A program made the position numbers and the translations under genes. From Otis tarda (taxonomy: Eukaryota > Chordata > Aves > Otidiformes > Otididae), in assembly GCA_026413225.1 (NCBI GenBank), contig CM048552.1, positions 195,933,553-195,997,552 on the forward strand: 64,000 nucleotides of DNA. Direction: 5' to 3'. Of the stretch, positions 27,468-39,692 are shown piece by piece. Positions within the stretch are counted from its first letter, which is position 1; each line of letters starts with the position of its first letter. Under the pieces are notes generated by a model. It ran no database searches, was not told where the DNA came from, and saw nothing but the letters and a program-made list of their open reading frames with translations.

Positions 27468-28048
27468 CAACAGTGTGCTGCTGTAGGCAACAAAGGTGAG
27501 TTGGGTCTGGGGCTGCATCCATTGGGGCATTGCTAGCAGAGATGGCATGATCATGCCACTCTACCTGGCATTTGTCTGGCTGCACCTGGAGTATTGTGTT
27601 CAGTTCTGGTCCTCAATTTCAAAAAAGAAGCAGACAGACTGGACAGGGTCCAAAGGAGGGCCACCAAGATGATCAAGGGGCTGGAGAACCTGCCCTATGA
27701 GGTCTTTTCTCCCTGGAGAACAAAAAGCTCGATGGCTACAAAGAAGATGAAGGGTTTCCCTTCACAAAAAGCCACATGGAGAAGACAAGAGGCAATGGAT
27801 ACCAGTTGTTCTAGGGGAGGTTTCATCTTGATATAATTTTTTTTTAATAATTTTTTTTTTTTACAGTTAGAATAATAGTTCACTGGAATAACCTCCCCAG
27901 GGACATGTTAGAATTCCCATCACTGGAGGTTCTCAAGATGCAATTGGACAGCATGTTGGATAATCTCATCTAGGCTCCCTTTCCCAGAAAAGGTTGGACC
28001 TGATGGTCTTTCAAAGTCCCTTCCAGCCTGGGCCATCCTATGATTCTA
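27448..28048 (+). mobile_element. Old 5'-truncated CR1 fragment
   Basis: This is a decayed ORF2 C-terminal and 3' region of CR1. Around 27585-27700 it has 'ggagtattgtgttcagttct', then 'agggtccaaaggagggccac' and 'caagatgatcaaggggctgg'. Later come 'aacctccccagggacatgtt', 'tggacctgatggtctttcaa' and a terminal 'ccatcctatgattct'. A T-rich expansion lies at 27834-27862. The reading frame is broken. It is clearly more diverged than the cluster at 36-58 kb. Confidence 0.88.
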
Positions 28049-30389
28049 GCCTAGTCTAGAAGAACTAGGCTAGGTAACAGCCAATGCTGTTTTGGAGCAA
28101 CCTCTTGAATGTGATCAAATACCATCTTAGGAAATCACTGTGAAAAATGCATTTGACAAGTGCACATTACATTAAGTAAGATTCAAACATACTCATTTTT
28201 CACGGAATCCAGGCGGATAGTTTATGTAGCTAACATTAAGTATATTTTCTTGACTGAGGCCTTTCCACAGACATAAATGACACTATTAATTTCAGTTTTC
28301 CTGTAAGAGAAAGAGCAAAATAGACCAAAGGTGAAATCTTCAGCCCAGCCTCAGACAGTTTTATGGTCATGCTATTTAAAGTGACCTAGGCACTTAGAAG
28401 ACCAAGTATCATTGCAGAAAACCTGGATATGAACTGTCAAATCAGAATTGGGAGGAAGGAGCTGCATTTTATTTAACAGCTTCAGCTTAGAGTTCTGGCT
28501 TTTTCTCATAGTTTTGGAAGAATGCTGCCTATTTCGGACTTAGAGGGAGAATAAATAATGCAGGCAATTACATTTGCTGGCCATAAGCAATGGAAATAAA
28601 ATCTAAAGATTGATCCTGGTGGACAGAAGTGTACACTAAAAGTGTAGCTTTGATTGGTTTAAAATATTTTTAAATAGTTTGAAATGTATCATAATGATGG
28701 GGGTTTTTTTTACAGTTCTAGAAGGAATTGCACACTAAAGTAAAGCATGTGAATAAAGACCACACATATTACTAGAGATGCTGATTTTGAATGAGGAATA
28801 TTCAAAGTTGCCCTGTGCTATTTGTTTAAAATCAGTTAAGTGGGTTTTTTTTTGCATAAATTGCTAACTAAACAGCAAAATGAAGAGATATGGATATGTG
28901 TAACAACAGATTGATTCTGTAATAACTTTTCAAAAGGACAGTCCTAAAAATATACCTATTGAAAGAAAATGTGGACTGTTTCTCTACTAGACTGCCCTTT
29001 GGTAACCATGGAAACTGCAGACATGTCCAGGACATAAAAGAGAACTATATTGCATTGGACACATCTATTTGTTTAGATTTGAAGTTTTACAGCAATGAAA
29101 GTCATATAATATTGTACGGTGGTTCTTTGTCAGGACCATGACCTCCACACTGCAGCAATACTCCTTGGAAATAAGAAACTCTCTAAATCTCCGGTGATCT
29201 GGTACAACAACAGCTGTTATTGCTGTCAGGTCTGTGTTCCTGTGAAGCAGAAAATCATTACTGATCAATAAGTCAGACTTGTAAGGAAATATTGGAAGAT
29301 GATGGCACCATCTCTCACTCTTCTATCCTTGCAGTGAAGAGAGATACAGTGAATACAGGGGCTGCCTCAGCAGCATCTCGTCCCTGCAGAGATGCACAAG
29401 AGAAGTAGCCCTCGAGCACTCACCCCCTCTTTATGAAAATGGTATGTCACATTCAAGAATTATTAGCTCATAAAGTAGGCCCAGCTGCCCACTGTCGGGA
29501 GACACAGAGTCACATATGTGCTGTAGGTACTATAGGACCCAATGATTCTGCTTTGCTTCAAGGTAAAGATGATGGAAAGTGCAAGGTAGTGAAGAGCTGA
29601 CCAGCTGAAACTCAGAATGCTAAGAAGGTTGTTCCTAAAGAAGGGAAGACAAGTTTAAAAGAAAAGGAATTTTAATACAGTTTTCTCTGAGAACTGTTCA
29701 CTGCAGCGTTCACTGATGAAGCAGGTGCACAAATGTTTTTCCCATATAACTCCACAGCAAGAAGGGATACTATTTTAATTGCCAACTTTGTCCAATGTAA
29801 TTTGGAAAAGATCCTTGAGAGGTCAATTGGTGATACATTTTAATTAGAAGATCTATTAAGAGTTTTGGGTTAACTGTTGTTTATACACATACACCTCACA
29901 GTTAGAATATTAACTATCATGAACATTCACCCCCAAATCCTGAAGGTACTAAGGATTATTGAAATGAACTGAGGGTCTACTTTTGGAATGAAAATTTTAT
30001 TTTTCTCCTTAATTTAAATTAAACAATTTTTGAATGCACTCTGGAGAGAATAATATTTATTCCCTGGTGACTAAACATGACTAACTGCTGCTGGGCAGGT
30101 TTTTAAGCAAACATGTGCCCTATGCATTACAGATCAAACCAAAGGTATTTGGAATTGGAGACACTGCTGTGTTTATTTTAAGCATTCCCTACTGCTGTAG
30201 GCAACATGTGGCCAGTTGAGCTGTGTGAACAACAGAATTTGCAGCTCTGTGACCCAGAAAAAAAAAAAGGAAAAATACATAGTATTGTGACTTCATTTTC
30301 CTTTGCAACCATTTTAACTGTTTTTCACCTTTTGCATATTTGAAGTGAAAATATATTTCATAGCATTAATTATGAAATACATGCATAAA
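28049..30389. other. Unassigned AT-rich DNA
   Basis: No gene or repeat is recognised. Open frames are under 70 codons and without domains. Confidence 0.55.
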
Positions 30390-30394
30390 CAGAG

Positions 30395-31512
30395 TGTCGT
30401 AGTTCAGCCCCGATCGGGACCAGCCTACACAGTCTCTCTCTCACTCCCCCCACCTTCCGAGAGAATAGAGGGAGGTAATATAAGAAAAAACGACTCAAGG
30501 TTTGAGATAAGGACAGGGAGAAAATCCTTAAAGTTACCGTTATGTGCAAAACAGACTCGACTTGGGGAAAACTATTCATTTATTACTAAAAACAGCAGGA
30601 TAATGAGACAGAGAACAAGATAACCTCCCTCCACCCCTCCCTCTTCCCAAGCTACCTTCCCCCACCGAGCGGCACAGGGGGGAGAGGGAATGGGGGTTGC
30701 GGTCAGTTTTTCACGCGTTGTTTTACACCGCTGCTTCATGGTCAGGGGAAAAACTCCTCACATTCCTCCCCTCCTCCAGCGTGGGGTCCCACTCATATGC
30801 CACAGTCCTTCATGAAACGAAGGGTGCAGTCCCTCCAGATGGCTGCCCCAGCGGGCCCTCCACGGGCCACAGCCTCCTTCAGGCATCCACCTGCCCCAGT
30901 GTGGGGTCCTCCACAGGCTGCAGGTGGATCTCTGCTCCTCCGTGGGACTCCATGGGCTACAGGGGGACAACCTGCTCCACCATGGTCATCACCACAGGCT
31001 GCAGGGGAATCTTGGCCGGGAGCCGCATTACTGCTCCTCCCCATTCTTCACTGACCTTGGCATCTGCAGCTGTTTCTCTCACAATAAAAGTTATTCACAA
31101 CAGGCTGGCAGACGCCTCTCAGGATCTCTTCACATCATCCATCTCATCTCCTCTCCACTTCTTGCAGCCAGGCTGGGCCGAGTCGGGCCCAGTCGGCTGC
31201 CTGGTGAGAGGCCAGAGGGTGAGGCCTGCAAGGTCCATGAGGCCTGCACCTCCCCCTCTCTGCCTCTGCCCCGCTCAGCTTCTTCACATCTTCTCTCTTT
31301 TTTTTTTTTTTTTTTTTCTGTTTTGCCCTTCTTAATTATGTTATTGCAGAGACGTTATCAGGGAACATTCTGTCACCAATTGGCTTGGCCTTGGCCAGCA
31401 GCAGATCCACCCTAGGCCCGGCTGAGTCCACTGAACACAGGGGAGCAACTTCTAGCAGTTTCCTACAAAAGCTACCACCTTAGGCCCCCCCTCACTAAAC
31501 AAAGCCACAACA
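30395..31512 (+). mobile_element. Solo LTR, 1118 bp, with perfect 5-bp target duplication
   Basis: The element starts TGTCGTAGTTCAGCCC and ends AAAGCCACAACA. It is flanked by CAGAG on both sides (30390-30394 and 31513-31517). It shares block order and high similarity with the LTRs at 53232-54366 and 55261-58676. Features include a 'ccttccgagagaatag' block near the start, a middle of imperfect 'ctgctcc...tgggctgcag(g/t)g' repeats (30830-31010), and a T run at 31297-31317. Open frames on both strands (for example 30697-31335) are by-products of this GC-rich repeated middle and match no retroviral protein. No gag-pol-env lies beside it. Direction of transcription is not settled. Confidence 0.88.
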
Positions 31513-31517
31513 CAGAG

Positions 31518-34500
31518 AAACAATACTAGTGCAGACCATTTATTTATGCCTTGAAGAATTTTTACCTAATCTTTAAAATCTTATTCCACCAACTTTTTCT
31601 TAGCTTTAATGAGAGTTTGGCTTGAATACAAACTTGGGCAAGGGTCCAAGCAGGAGGAAGGAAAGGGTGAACTTTCTGCTATTATGGACTGTAAGAATGA
31701 AAATTAATAAAATGATTTGGAAAGCTACCAAAGCTGTAAGAGATGTATTTATTAATCTTGACTAACTTTGAAAGAAAATAAAATAAATACAAAATAAATA
31801 ACATGATCATAACAGAGCAAACTTAGACAGAATCTCAACATGAAAAATAAATTAAAACTGTACTTAAATTTCAGAGATGACAGATAAATAAAATATTTCA
31901 TCACACTGGACAAACACAATTCTCTTATTATTTAGGGTCTTTCAAAGTAATTTGAGAAAAAGAATAAATGTGGATTCTAAAAAGCTAAGACAAAAGAAAA
32001 ATATTGTTTGGTGATTGTAGAAAGTAATTAAGTGCCAACTCCCTTGGCAATTAGTAATATGAAAACTCTGTAAACATGCTCTTAGGATTATGAGATTATT
32101 ATAATTTACTAGCTCAATGCATTCCTTTGTCTTTACAGGCAGGAAAAGCATTTGACAAGGTTGAGTGGTCAGTTTTTAATCAAGTAAACATTTAAAAAGT
32201 GGTTCAAGGGTACAGAAGTGCAAAATGAGTTTAAAAAGCAGTGGCCTTGACATGTTTTCGAATGAAATTTACTTGCAAAGAAAAAGTGAAAGATTTCAGA
32301 AGTTCACAGTTGTTTAGAGAGTTCTATTTTATTTGATTTCCCATATCTGCTGGTGTCCTCCCAAGTGATCGCAGCAAAAATAAAGCATTTTAGGAAACCC
32401 TTGGTATCTGCATGTGCTATTTACATTGTAAATTCTATTACGTTGAGGATGTGCATTATAAAAGGGAATTTCAATAGTGGATATATATGTGAGCCGAAAC
32501 CATATTATAACTACCAAACATATGGCTTGTGCTTGTCAGAGGGCAGGAATGTGCTTGTAACACAGCCACTGAAGAGCTGAACTTCAGTAAGCCTTACAAT
32601 GCCAGGCAACTGAATCTTTGCTGGAATGGGCTGTAGGACGGGAACTTTACTGCTTCTAAATTTCATTCAGAGTGTAACTTAAGAGAATTATTGATATTAG
32701 TGGAAAGTGGGGAAAATCCTGATTGTGTTGCCAATCCTGTTCTCACCAGGCGTTAGCAAGCAAAGGAACATTGAATTAAATTCTCTGCTGCTTCTCATGA
32801 GAGGGAGAGCACAGGATGTACAGCCAGGGAATGGGGGTGGGTGTGTGTTTAAGGAAAGGGTGAGTTTAAGGAAACCCTCTGGAACAGATGAAGTGAATCC
32901 TGTGGGAAGGGAATACTGCATGTATCAACACTATACAGGCCAGGTGTTGAGAGGACTCTTAAGTAAACCATTGGAAAGACTAATATACTGGTAGGGTTGT
33001 GTAAAGAGATGGATTAGAAGCCGGTATCTGGCCCATTTATTTTAAGTTGTTAACTATGGATTTTACTTCTCTTTTTGTTTTTTTTTCCCCCTCAAAGAAA
33101 TTTATGGTAGTAAGCATTTAGTACAGCTTTATTTTAAATGCTTCATTAAGTTCTATTATAACTGAGGATATTGGAGGAGAAAAGGCATAATTTTTCCTAG
33201 GTTATTATTATTATGTATTTATTGTTCATTTATTTAAATTTTGCAGCACTTGTTGCAAATCAAAATGACTTATTTTCAGTAAACTGGAAGCTGAAGTAGT
33301 GTGATTCCCCTGAGATCTGGGACTGCTGTTGGCTTGTGTATGTCATTCACTTTGCAAGTGAATGAGAGGATCACATCGTGTTGCTCATAAATATGCTGTT
33401 GTGATATACAGTAGACTAACTCTCCAAATGCAGCAACTCATTCACATCTTTTTCTTAATCATAAACTGGAATTAAACTTGTTCAGTTCATCTCTTAGCAT
33501 AAAAAGGGCATCCTCCCCTCTAATTGCAGCAAAGGTTTCCTACTAACTCCCTTGCTTAAAAGACTTTATTAGGTTTTTCAAGCTGTATTAAATTTGATAA
33601 GGGTTATGTCAAGTGTTTTGCCACTCTCAGCAAGCCAGCATGAGAGGAACAGTAGATTTATTCAGGGTATTTTTCCAGTTAATATATTTACAGCCTCCAC
33701 ATTTATTTTAGATAAAGCTAAGCCAATTCCTTGAGTGTTTAAAAAATAATTTACAGCAGATTCCTCCTGCATATTTTCTCTTTGGATTTCTATTTCTCCA
33801 TCTCTTCTATCATTGGAAAAATCATCCCCAGGTGGATGGATCTGGTTCCTTTGAGAACATCTCTGCTTTTTTGGGTCAGCTCAGAGGACACAGATGCTAT
33901 GTTTGGGGCAATAAATTAAACTGCTTTTGGCTTGCTTTTGCCTTTTACTTGCTACAAATTTCCCAGATACTTTCATGACTTAGAAGGGGCCATGGACAAG
34001 AATTTACCTCTCAAGTATTTTCTGTTCTTTACTGTAGAAGAACAGAAGTTTATTAAAAAGCTTAATATACCAAATTAGATTGGGAAGTATTAGTGAGTGT
34101 TTTAAATAATTCCTTTTACCTTTATTTTCAATACTTTCCTTTTATCTCTTATTTCAGCACAACAATATTGCCAAGCTAGTAGTTTGTGGGGTTTTTTTTT
34201 CTTTATATGATGAGTGGTTCTGTGATTTTTTTCTTGGTGCCACAGCTGAGCACTTCTGCACTGTTGTGTGTGTTCAGAAATGCTGTGGGTGGCTGATTGG
34301 AGGCGGCACGAAGGTTTGTGGGTGCACAGTGCAGTGGCTCAGGTACAAAACTAGATCCAACGCCATCTTAGGCTCCGGTGCTTGGGGCTGTAGGGAGACC
34401 TGGGTTGGCATTGTGCCTGCAGTGCTGAAAAATGGTGGAGATGATTATGCTGGTACATTGGCTGTGAAAACCAAAAGACAGGGAGTAAGGAGCAGAGAAG

Positions 34501-35015
34501 CACAGGTGCTGCTCCACCTATTCCCTCTATCTAAGGTTTTGCTTTTCTTCTCTCAACAACTAAATGAGAATATTTGGTTGCTAGTGACTTGGGAAAGAAA
34601 CAACAGAAAAAAAAAGGCTATTACCTTGTGACTCTATTTGTCCCTTTTTGCAATTAGCTGGCATTGCTATTCCAGTTTACAATGTGTAACAGGATTCCAT
34701 TGGTATATGTTTTTTTTTGCGGGGCTTACACGCAGTGCAGAATTATGATTGCATTGGCAGACCCATGCAATACCCTCAGAGCAGATTTTGCTGTCATGGA
34801 CAAGTTTGCAGAGCAGGTGCTGGCTCAGGTTGAGCATCAAAAGAGGCATGAAAGAGAAATTACATTATCTAAAACATACCTCTAACAACATTGTTTAAAC
34901 TTTTTTGGGGTGATAGGGGCTCCCTGAATGGGGGGAGCAGGGCAGGTTAGGATGCATCCATGGGTTAAGAGGCAGTCCAGTAGTTCCTCTTTGCCTATAT
35001 ACCTATTTTTCTTCT
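31518..35015. other. Unassigned AT-rich DNA
   Basis: No gene is recognised. The frame at 34266-34631 (121 codons) lies in a slightly GC-richer patch but shows no domain, and the reverse strand is equally plausible as noise. Confidence 0.55.
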
Positions 35016-35140
35016 TTAGCATGGGAGAGGTTCAGAATGGACATAAGGAGAAACTTTTTCCCCATGAGGACGGTCACACCTTGGCACAGGTTGCCCAGAA
35101 AAGTTGTGCAGTTTGTGCCTCCGGGGCATTTTCCTAACCT
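35016..35140 (+). mobile_element. Short CR1 relic
   Basis: 'gaggttcagaatggacataa' then 'ggagaaactttttccccatg' and 'acaggttgcccagaaaagtt' match the segment of CR1 just before the ORF2 stop. That segment encodes the 'RLDIRKKFF...NRLP' region in the better copies. Only about 120 bases can be aligned, and both ends are lost. Confidence 0.7.
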
Positions 35141-36651
35141 GCCTCTTCCAGCCTCAGTTGTCCTGTGATCCTTCCAAAAGGGAGGAACTGCCTTTTGCCT
35201 GTCAGAATGCTGGAGGAGCTTTAAGTTGAGATTATTCTCCTTGTACATATGGATACAGAGGTAATATAGACACCATTCCTCGAAGATTTTCTTTATAGTG
35301 TAAATACAGAGGCAGCATACAGTAAAAATCAAATACTGAATATATTTATGGTGAACCATTAACACAGCTAAGAGTACTTAAATAAAAAGCCGTTCTAGCA
35401 TTTACCTTGTGCAGCAGAATAGGCTGTTATTACTATGTAAATTCACAGTAAATCTAAATAACAGTCTTGCTAGCTGAAGGTCTAGAAAATTTCAGGTTCC
35501 AGGTGATGTGTATATTTCCATTTTCATAGCTGTAATAATATAAAAATCACATTTACACTGAGATAAATGGCCAGCCAAAGTTGTCAACCTTTGTGTAAGC
35601 AGAAAGATGTAAAACTGAGGGTGACTGCAGTTAAAAATGAATGATGTGTTAGGTGATGTGGTCTTGGCTTGGTACAGCACTGATCTACTTACATCAGTAG
35701 ACCAGGTGGCTCAGGAAGAGCAGAAAGACGGTTTGGCCTGGAGAGAGTCCTTCTCCAAGTTTTTCTCAAATAGCTCCAAGCCCAGAGTACTCACCAGACC
35801 AGAAAACTTTACCTCTATACATGCTTCTAAACCTTAAGGATAAAGAATATGCTTAAATGTTCTGCTGGATCAGCACTGAATTAGCTGTAACACGTTCAGT
35901 CTGATCTCACTGAGATGTAAGTGAATGTTATTTCCATAATTTCAGGAAATTATGTTCTTGTGGGCTTCTTACAAGCCCACTGTGAATCTCTACCAACATG
36001 GCTATAGGAGGGAATAAAACACATTGCCTTCAATAACCTGAAAACCAGCAAGAACATTGTACTTCATCCATGGACCTTGACATGTCAGACACACTAAAAC
36101 TCACAAGTGCAATAGATTTTAATTACATGAACACTTTGTGTTCTGCATCACATGAACCATACAGAATCTTTCAGAAATCTAGCTTAATTCCAATGTATTA
36201 TTCTTCAGGTTTTCTTTTTGTCTGGAGATGTTACAATAACCCTTGCCAAAAAGGATGGACGTTACAGCCTCGGTATGGAGAATACCAGCACCACTCTGTT
36301 AGAAGAGAAGCATTATCCGTTGTCCTGCATATAATCCTATTAATATACTTTGGAAACTTGATAATGAGAGGATTGTATTTCAGACTTGTTCCTCTAGCTC
36401 TCTTTTGGGAAAATTGAATGGTCAATAGAGTTTTTTAATTTTATATTTGCCCAAGGCAGGACAAAAAAAACGCATTTGCATACATGTATATATCTGATAA
36501 GAATTGTACTTCTAGTAATATATTTTTTCCCACATATTGCATTTCCAAAACAAAGATAAACCCCTTTCAGTTTATTTTACATTTAATGTACTCACATATT
36601 ACTGATTTGCATACTAGTCTCAGTAGCACAATCCTAATTCTGTGAGAGTTG
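35141..36651. other. Unassigned AT-rich DNA
   Basis: No recognised gene. The frame at 36070-36417 (115 codons, plus) has one hydrophobic stretch but no family I know, and its composition is that of the surrounding AT-rich DNA. I regard it as chance. Confidence 0.5.
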
Positions 36652-36750
36652 TGAATCATAGAATCATAGAATCATAGAATGGTTAGAGTTGGAAGGGACC
36701 TTCAAAGGTCATCTAGTCCAACCCCCCTGCAAGAGCAGGGACATCCCTGA

Positions 36751-39531
36751 CTAGATCAGGTTGCTCAGAGCCTCATCCAGCCTGGCCTTGAACACTTCCA
36801 GGGATGGGGCATCCACCACCTCTCTGGGCAACCTGTTCCAGTGCTCTACAACTCTCATTGTAAAAAATTTTTTTCTAATATCTAATCTAAACCTACCTCC
36901 TTCTAATTTAAACCCATTACCCCTTGTCCTATCACAACAGGCCCTACTGAACAGCTTCTCCCCATCTTTCCTGTAGGCCCCCTTGAGGTATTGGAAGACC
37001 GCTATCAGGTCTCCCCGGAGCCTCCTCTTCTCCAGGCTGAACAGCCCCAACTCTCTCAGCCTGTCCTCATAGGAGAGGTGCTCCAGCCCTCTGATCATCT
37101 TGGTGGCCCTCCTCTGACCCTTTCCAACTGGTCCATGTCCTTCTTGTGTTGGGGGCTCCAGAACTGGACACAGTACTCCAGGTGGGGTCTCACCAGGGCA
37201 GAGTAGAGGGGCAGAATCACCTCCCTCGACCTGCTGGCCACGCTCCTCTTGATGCAGCCCAGGATGCGGTTGGCCTTCTGGGCCGCAAGGGCGCATTGCC
37301 CGCTCATGTTGAGCCTCTCGTCTACCAGCACTCCCAAGTCTTTCTCCTCAGGGCTGCTCTCAATCCAATCTTCGCCCAGCCTGTATTTGTGCCTGGGATT
37401 GCCACGACCCAGGTGCAGGACCTTGCACTTGGCCTGGTTGAACTTCATGAGGTTGGCACGGGCCCACCTCTCCAGCCTGTCAAGGTCCCTCTGGATGGCA
37501 TCCCTCCCTTCCAGCGAGTCGACGGCACCACACAGCTTGGTGTCATCGGCGAACTTGCTGAGGGTGCACTCTATCCCACTGTCCATGTCGCCGACAAAGA
37601 TGTTGAACAGGGCCGGGCCCAACACGGACCCCTGAGGGACGCCACTGGTGACCGGTCTCCACTTGGACATTGAGCCGTTGACCACCACTCTCTGAGTGCG
37701 GCCATCCAGCCAACTGCTTATCCACCGAGTGGTCCATCCATCGAACCCATGCCTCTCTAGTTTAGAGAGAAGGATGTCATGCGGGACAGTGTCAAAAGCT
37801 TTGCACAAGTCCAGGTAGACGATATCCGTTGCCCGTCCCTTGTCCACCGATGCTGTTACCCCGTCATAAAAGGCCACCAAATTGGTCAGGCACGATCTGC
37901 CCTTGGTGAAGCCATGCTGGCTGTCACCAACCACCTCCTTGCTCTCCATGTGCCTTAGCATGGTTTCCAGGAGAATCTGCTCCATGACCTTGCCAGGCAC
38001 AGAAGTGAGGCTGACCGGCCTGTAGTTGCCCAGGTCTTCCTTACTCCCCTTTTTAAAAATGGGGGTTATGTTCCTCTCTTCCAGTCATCGGGGACCTCAC
38101 CAGACCTCCACGATTTCTCAAATATGATGGCCAGTGGCTTGGCAACTTCATCCGCCAGTTCCTTCAGGACGCGCGGATGGATCTCATCAGGCCCCATGGA
38201 CTTGTGCACCTTCAAGTTCCTTAGATGGTCCTGAACCTGCTCTTCGAGCACCGTGGGCGGTTCTTCATCCTCACAGTCCCTGCCTGTGCCTTCCACAGCT
38301 TGGGTGGGGAGACAAGAGCCCTTGTCAGTGAAGACTGAGGCAAAAAAGTCGTTGAGTACCTCAGCCTTCTCCACATCCCGGGTAACCACGACACCCGTTA
38401 CCTTCCGGAGGGGGCCTACATTCTCCTTGGATTTTCTTTTGTCCCCTACATACCTGTAAAAGCTTTTCTTGTTACTTTTTATATCCCTGGCCAGATTCAA
38501 TTCCATCAGGGCTTTAGCCTTCCTCACCCTATCCCTGGCCGCTCGCACAGCCACTCGGTAGTCCTCCCAGGCTACCTGTCCCCGCTTCCACCCTCTATAG
38601 GCTTCCTTCTTTACTTTCAGTTGGTCCAGGAGCTCCTTGCTCATCCACGCTGGCCTCCTGGCCTTTTTGCCCGACTTCTTCTTCATCGGGATGCACCTCT
38701 GCTGAGCTTGGAGGAGGTGCTCCTTAAATATGGACCAACTTTCCTGGGCCCCTCTTCCCTCCAGGGCCGCCTCCCATGGCACTTTGCCCATGAGGTTCCT
38801 GAAGAGGCCGAAGTCCGCCTTCCTGAAATCTAGGGCAGAGAGCTTACTGTGCAGTTTCCTCGCCGCCCCGTGGATCTTGAATTCCACCGCGTCATGGTCA
38901 CTGCAGCCAAGGCTGTCTGTCAGTTTCACGTCCCCCACCAGCCCCTCCCTGTTGGTGAGCACAAGGTCCAGCATGGCACCCCTCCTTGTCGGCTCCTCTA
39001 TCGCCTGCAGGAGGAAGTTATCGTCCACGCATTCCAGGAACCTCCTGGACTGCCTGTGCCCTGCTGTGTTGTCTCTCCAGCAGATGTCAGGGTGGTTGAA
39101 GTCCCCCATGAGGACCAGGGCTTGTGACCGCTGTGAGGCTGCTCCTATCTGGCTATAGAGCGCCTCGTCCGCTCTGTCTTCCTGGCCAGGTGGCCTGTAA
39201 CAGACCCCCACCGTAACATCCCCCGTCCGTCCCTGTCCTCTGATCTTGACCCATAAGCTCTCTGTCAGCTCCTCCCCCATCCCCAGGCGGAGCTCCACGC
39301 ACTCCAGCCGGTTGCTGACATAGAGAGCGACACCCCCTCCTCGTCTTCCCTGCCTGTCTTTTCTAAAAGCCTGTACCCCTCCATGTTGACGCTCCAGTCG
39401 TAAGAGCCGTCCCACCACGTCTCCGTGATGCCAACAAGGTCGTAGCCCTGCTCGCACGCACGCATCTCCAGTTCTTCCTGCTTATTCCCCATGCTGCGTG
39501 CGTTGGTATAGAGACACTTCAGCAGGGTCAT
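36751..39531 (-). pseudogene. CR1 ORF2: endonuclease plus reverse transcriptase, three frameshifts
   Basis: This is the catalytic protein for target-primed reverse transcription. The AP-endonuclease-like domain comes first: TNARSM and ITETWW (frame beginning near 39531), then GDFNHPD (about 39106) and GCSDHD. A linker follows, then the RT domain with [26 protein letters not shown] and FADD (37542-37553), and a C-terminal region ending NLI-stop at 36751. Three one-base losses break the frame: in the A run at 39365-39368 (plus-strand letters), at about 38073 (two C where the copy at 55490 implies three), and at about 37112-37115 (one G missing relative to 45024-45027). The ATG at 39531 is a likely start because it directly precedes the endonuclease. 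An in-frame GTG overlaps the ORF1 stop at 39693. No in-frame nonsense codon was seen between the shifts. Confidence 0.9.
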
Positions 39532-39692
39532 CGATAAAACCGACTTGCTGGCTGGAGTGACAGGTGTTCTTTTGTATTGCAGATTAGGTTTATTTGCACC
39601 TACCTGCGATCCTTCCGTGACTTCTGGGCGCTTGGTGCTGGCGCCATGCCGATAGCCGTGGGCTGAACTGTGCTCCCCCTCCCCCAGCAACA

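Noticed and set aside
30697..31335. Open frame of 212 codons, and similar frames at 3450-4025, 53318-54019 and 57750-58392
   Set aside because: They lie inside LTRs, occur on both strands and in several frames because the repeated GC-rich middle lacks stops, and match no retroviral or host protein I recognise.
36070..36417. 115-codon open frame as a host gene
   Set aside because: No recognisable family, no codon or composition shift from the AT-rich surroundings, and no promoter or splice context.
37146..37673. Plus-strand frames of 128-175 codons antisense to CR1, and the equivalents at 44902-45585 and 56735-57418
   Set aside because: They are shadows of CR1 ORF2: they recur at the same place in every copy and have no domain of their own.
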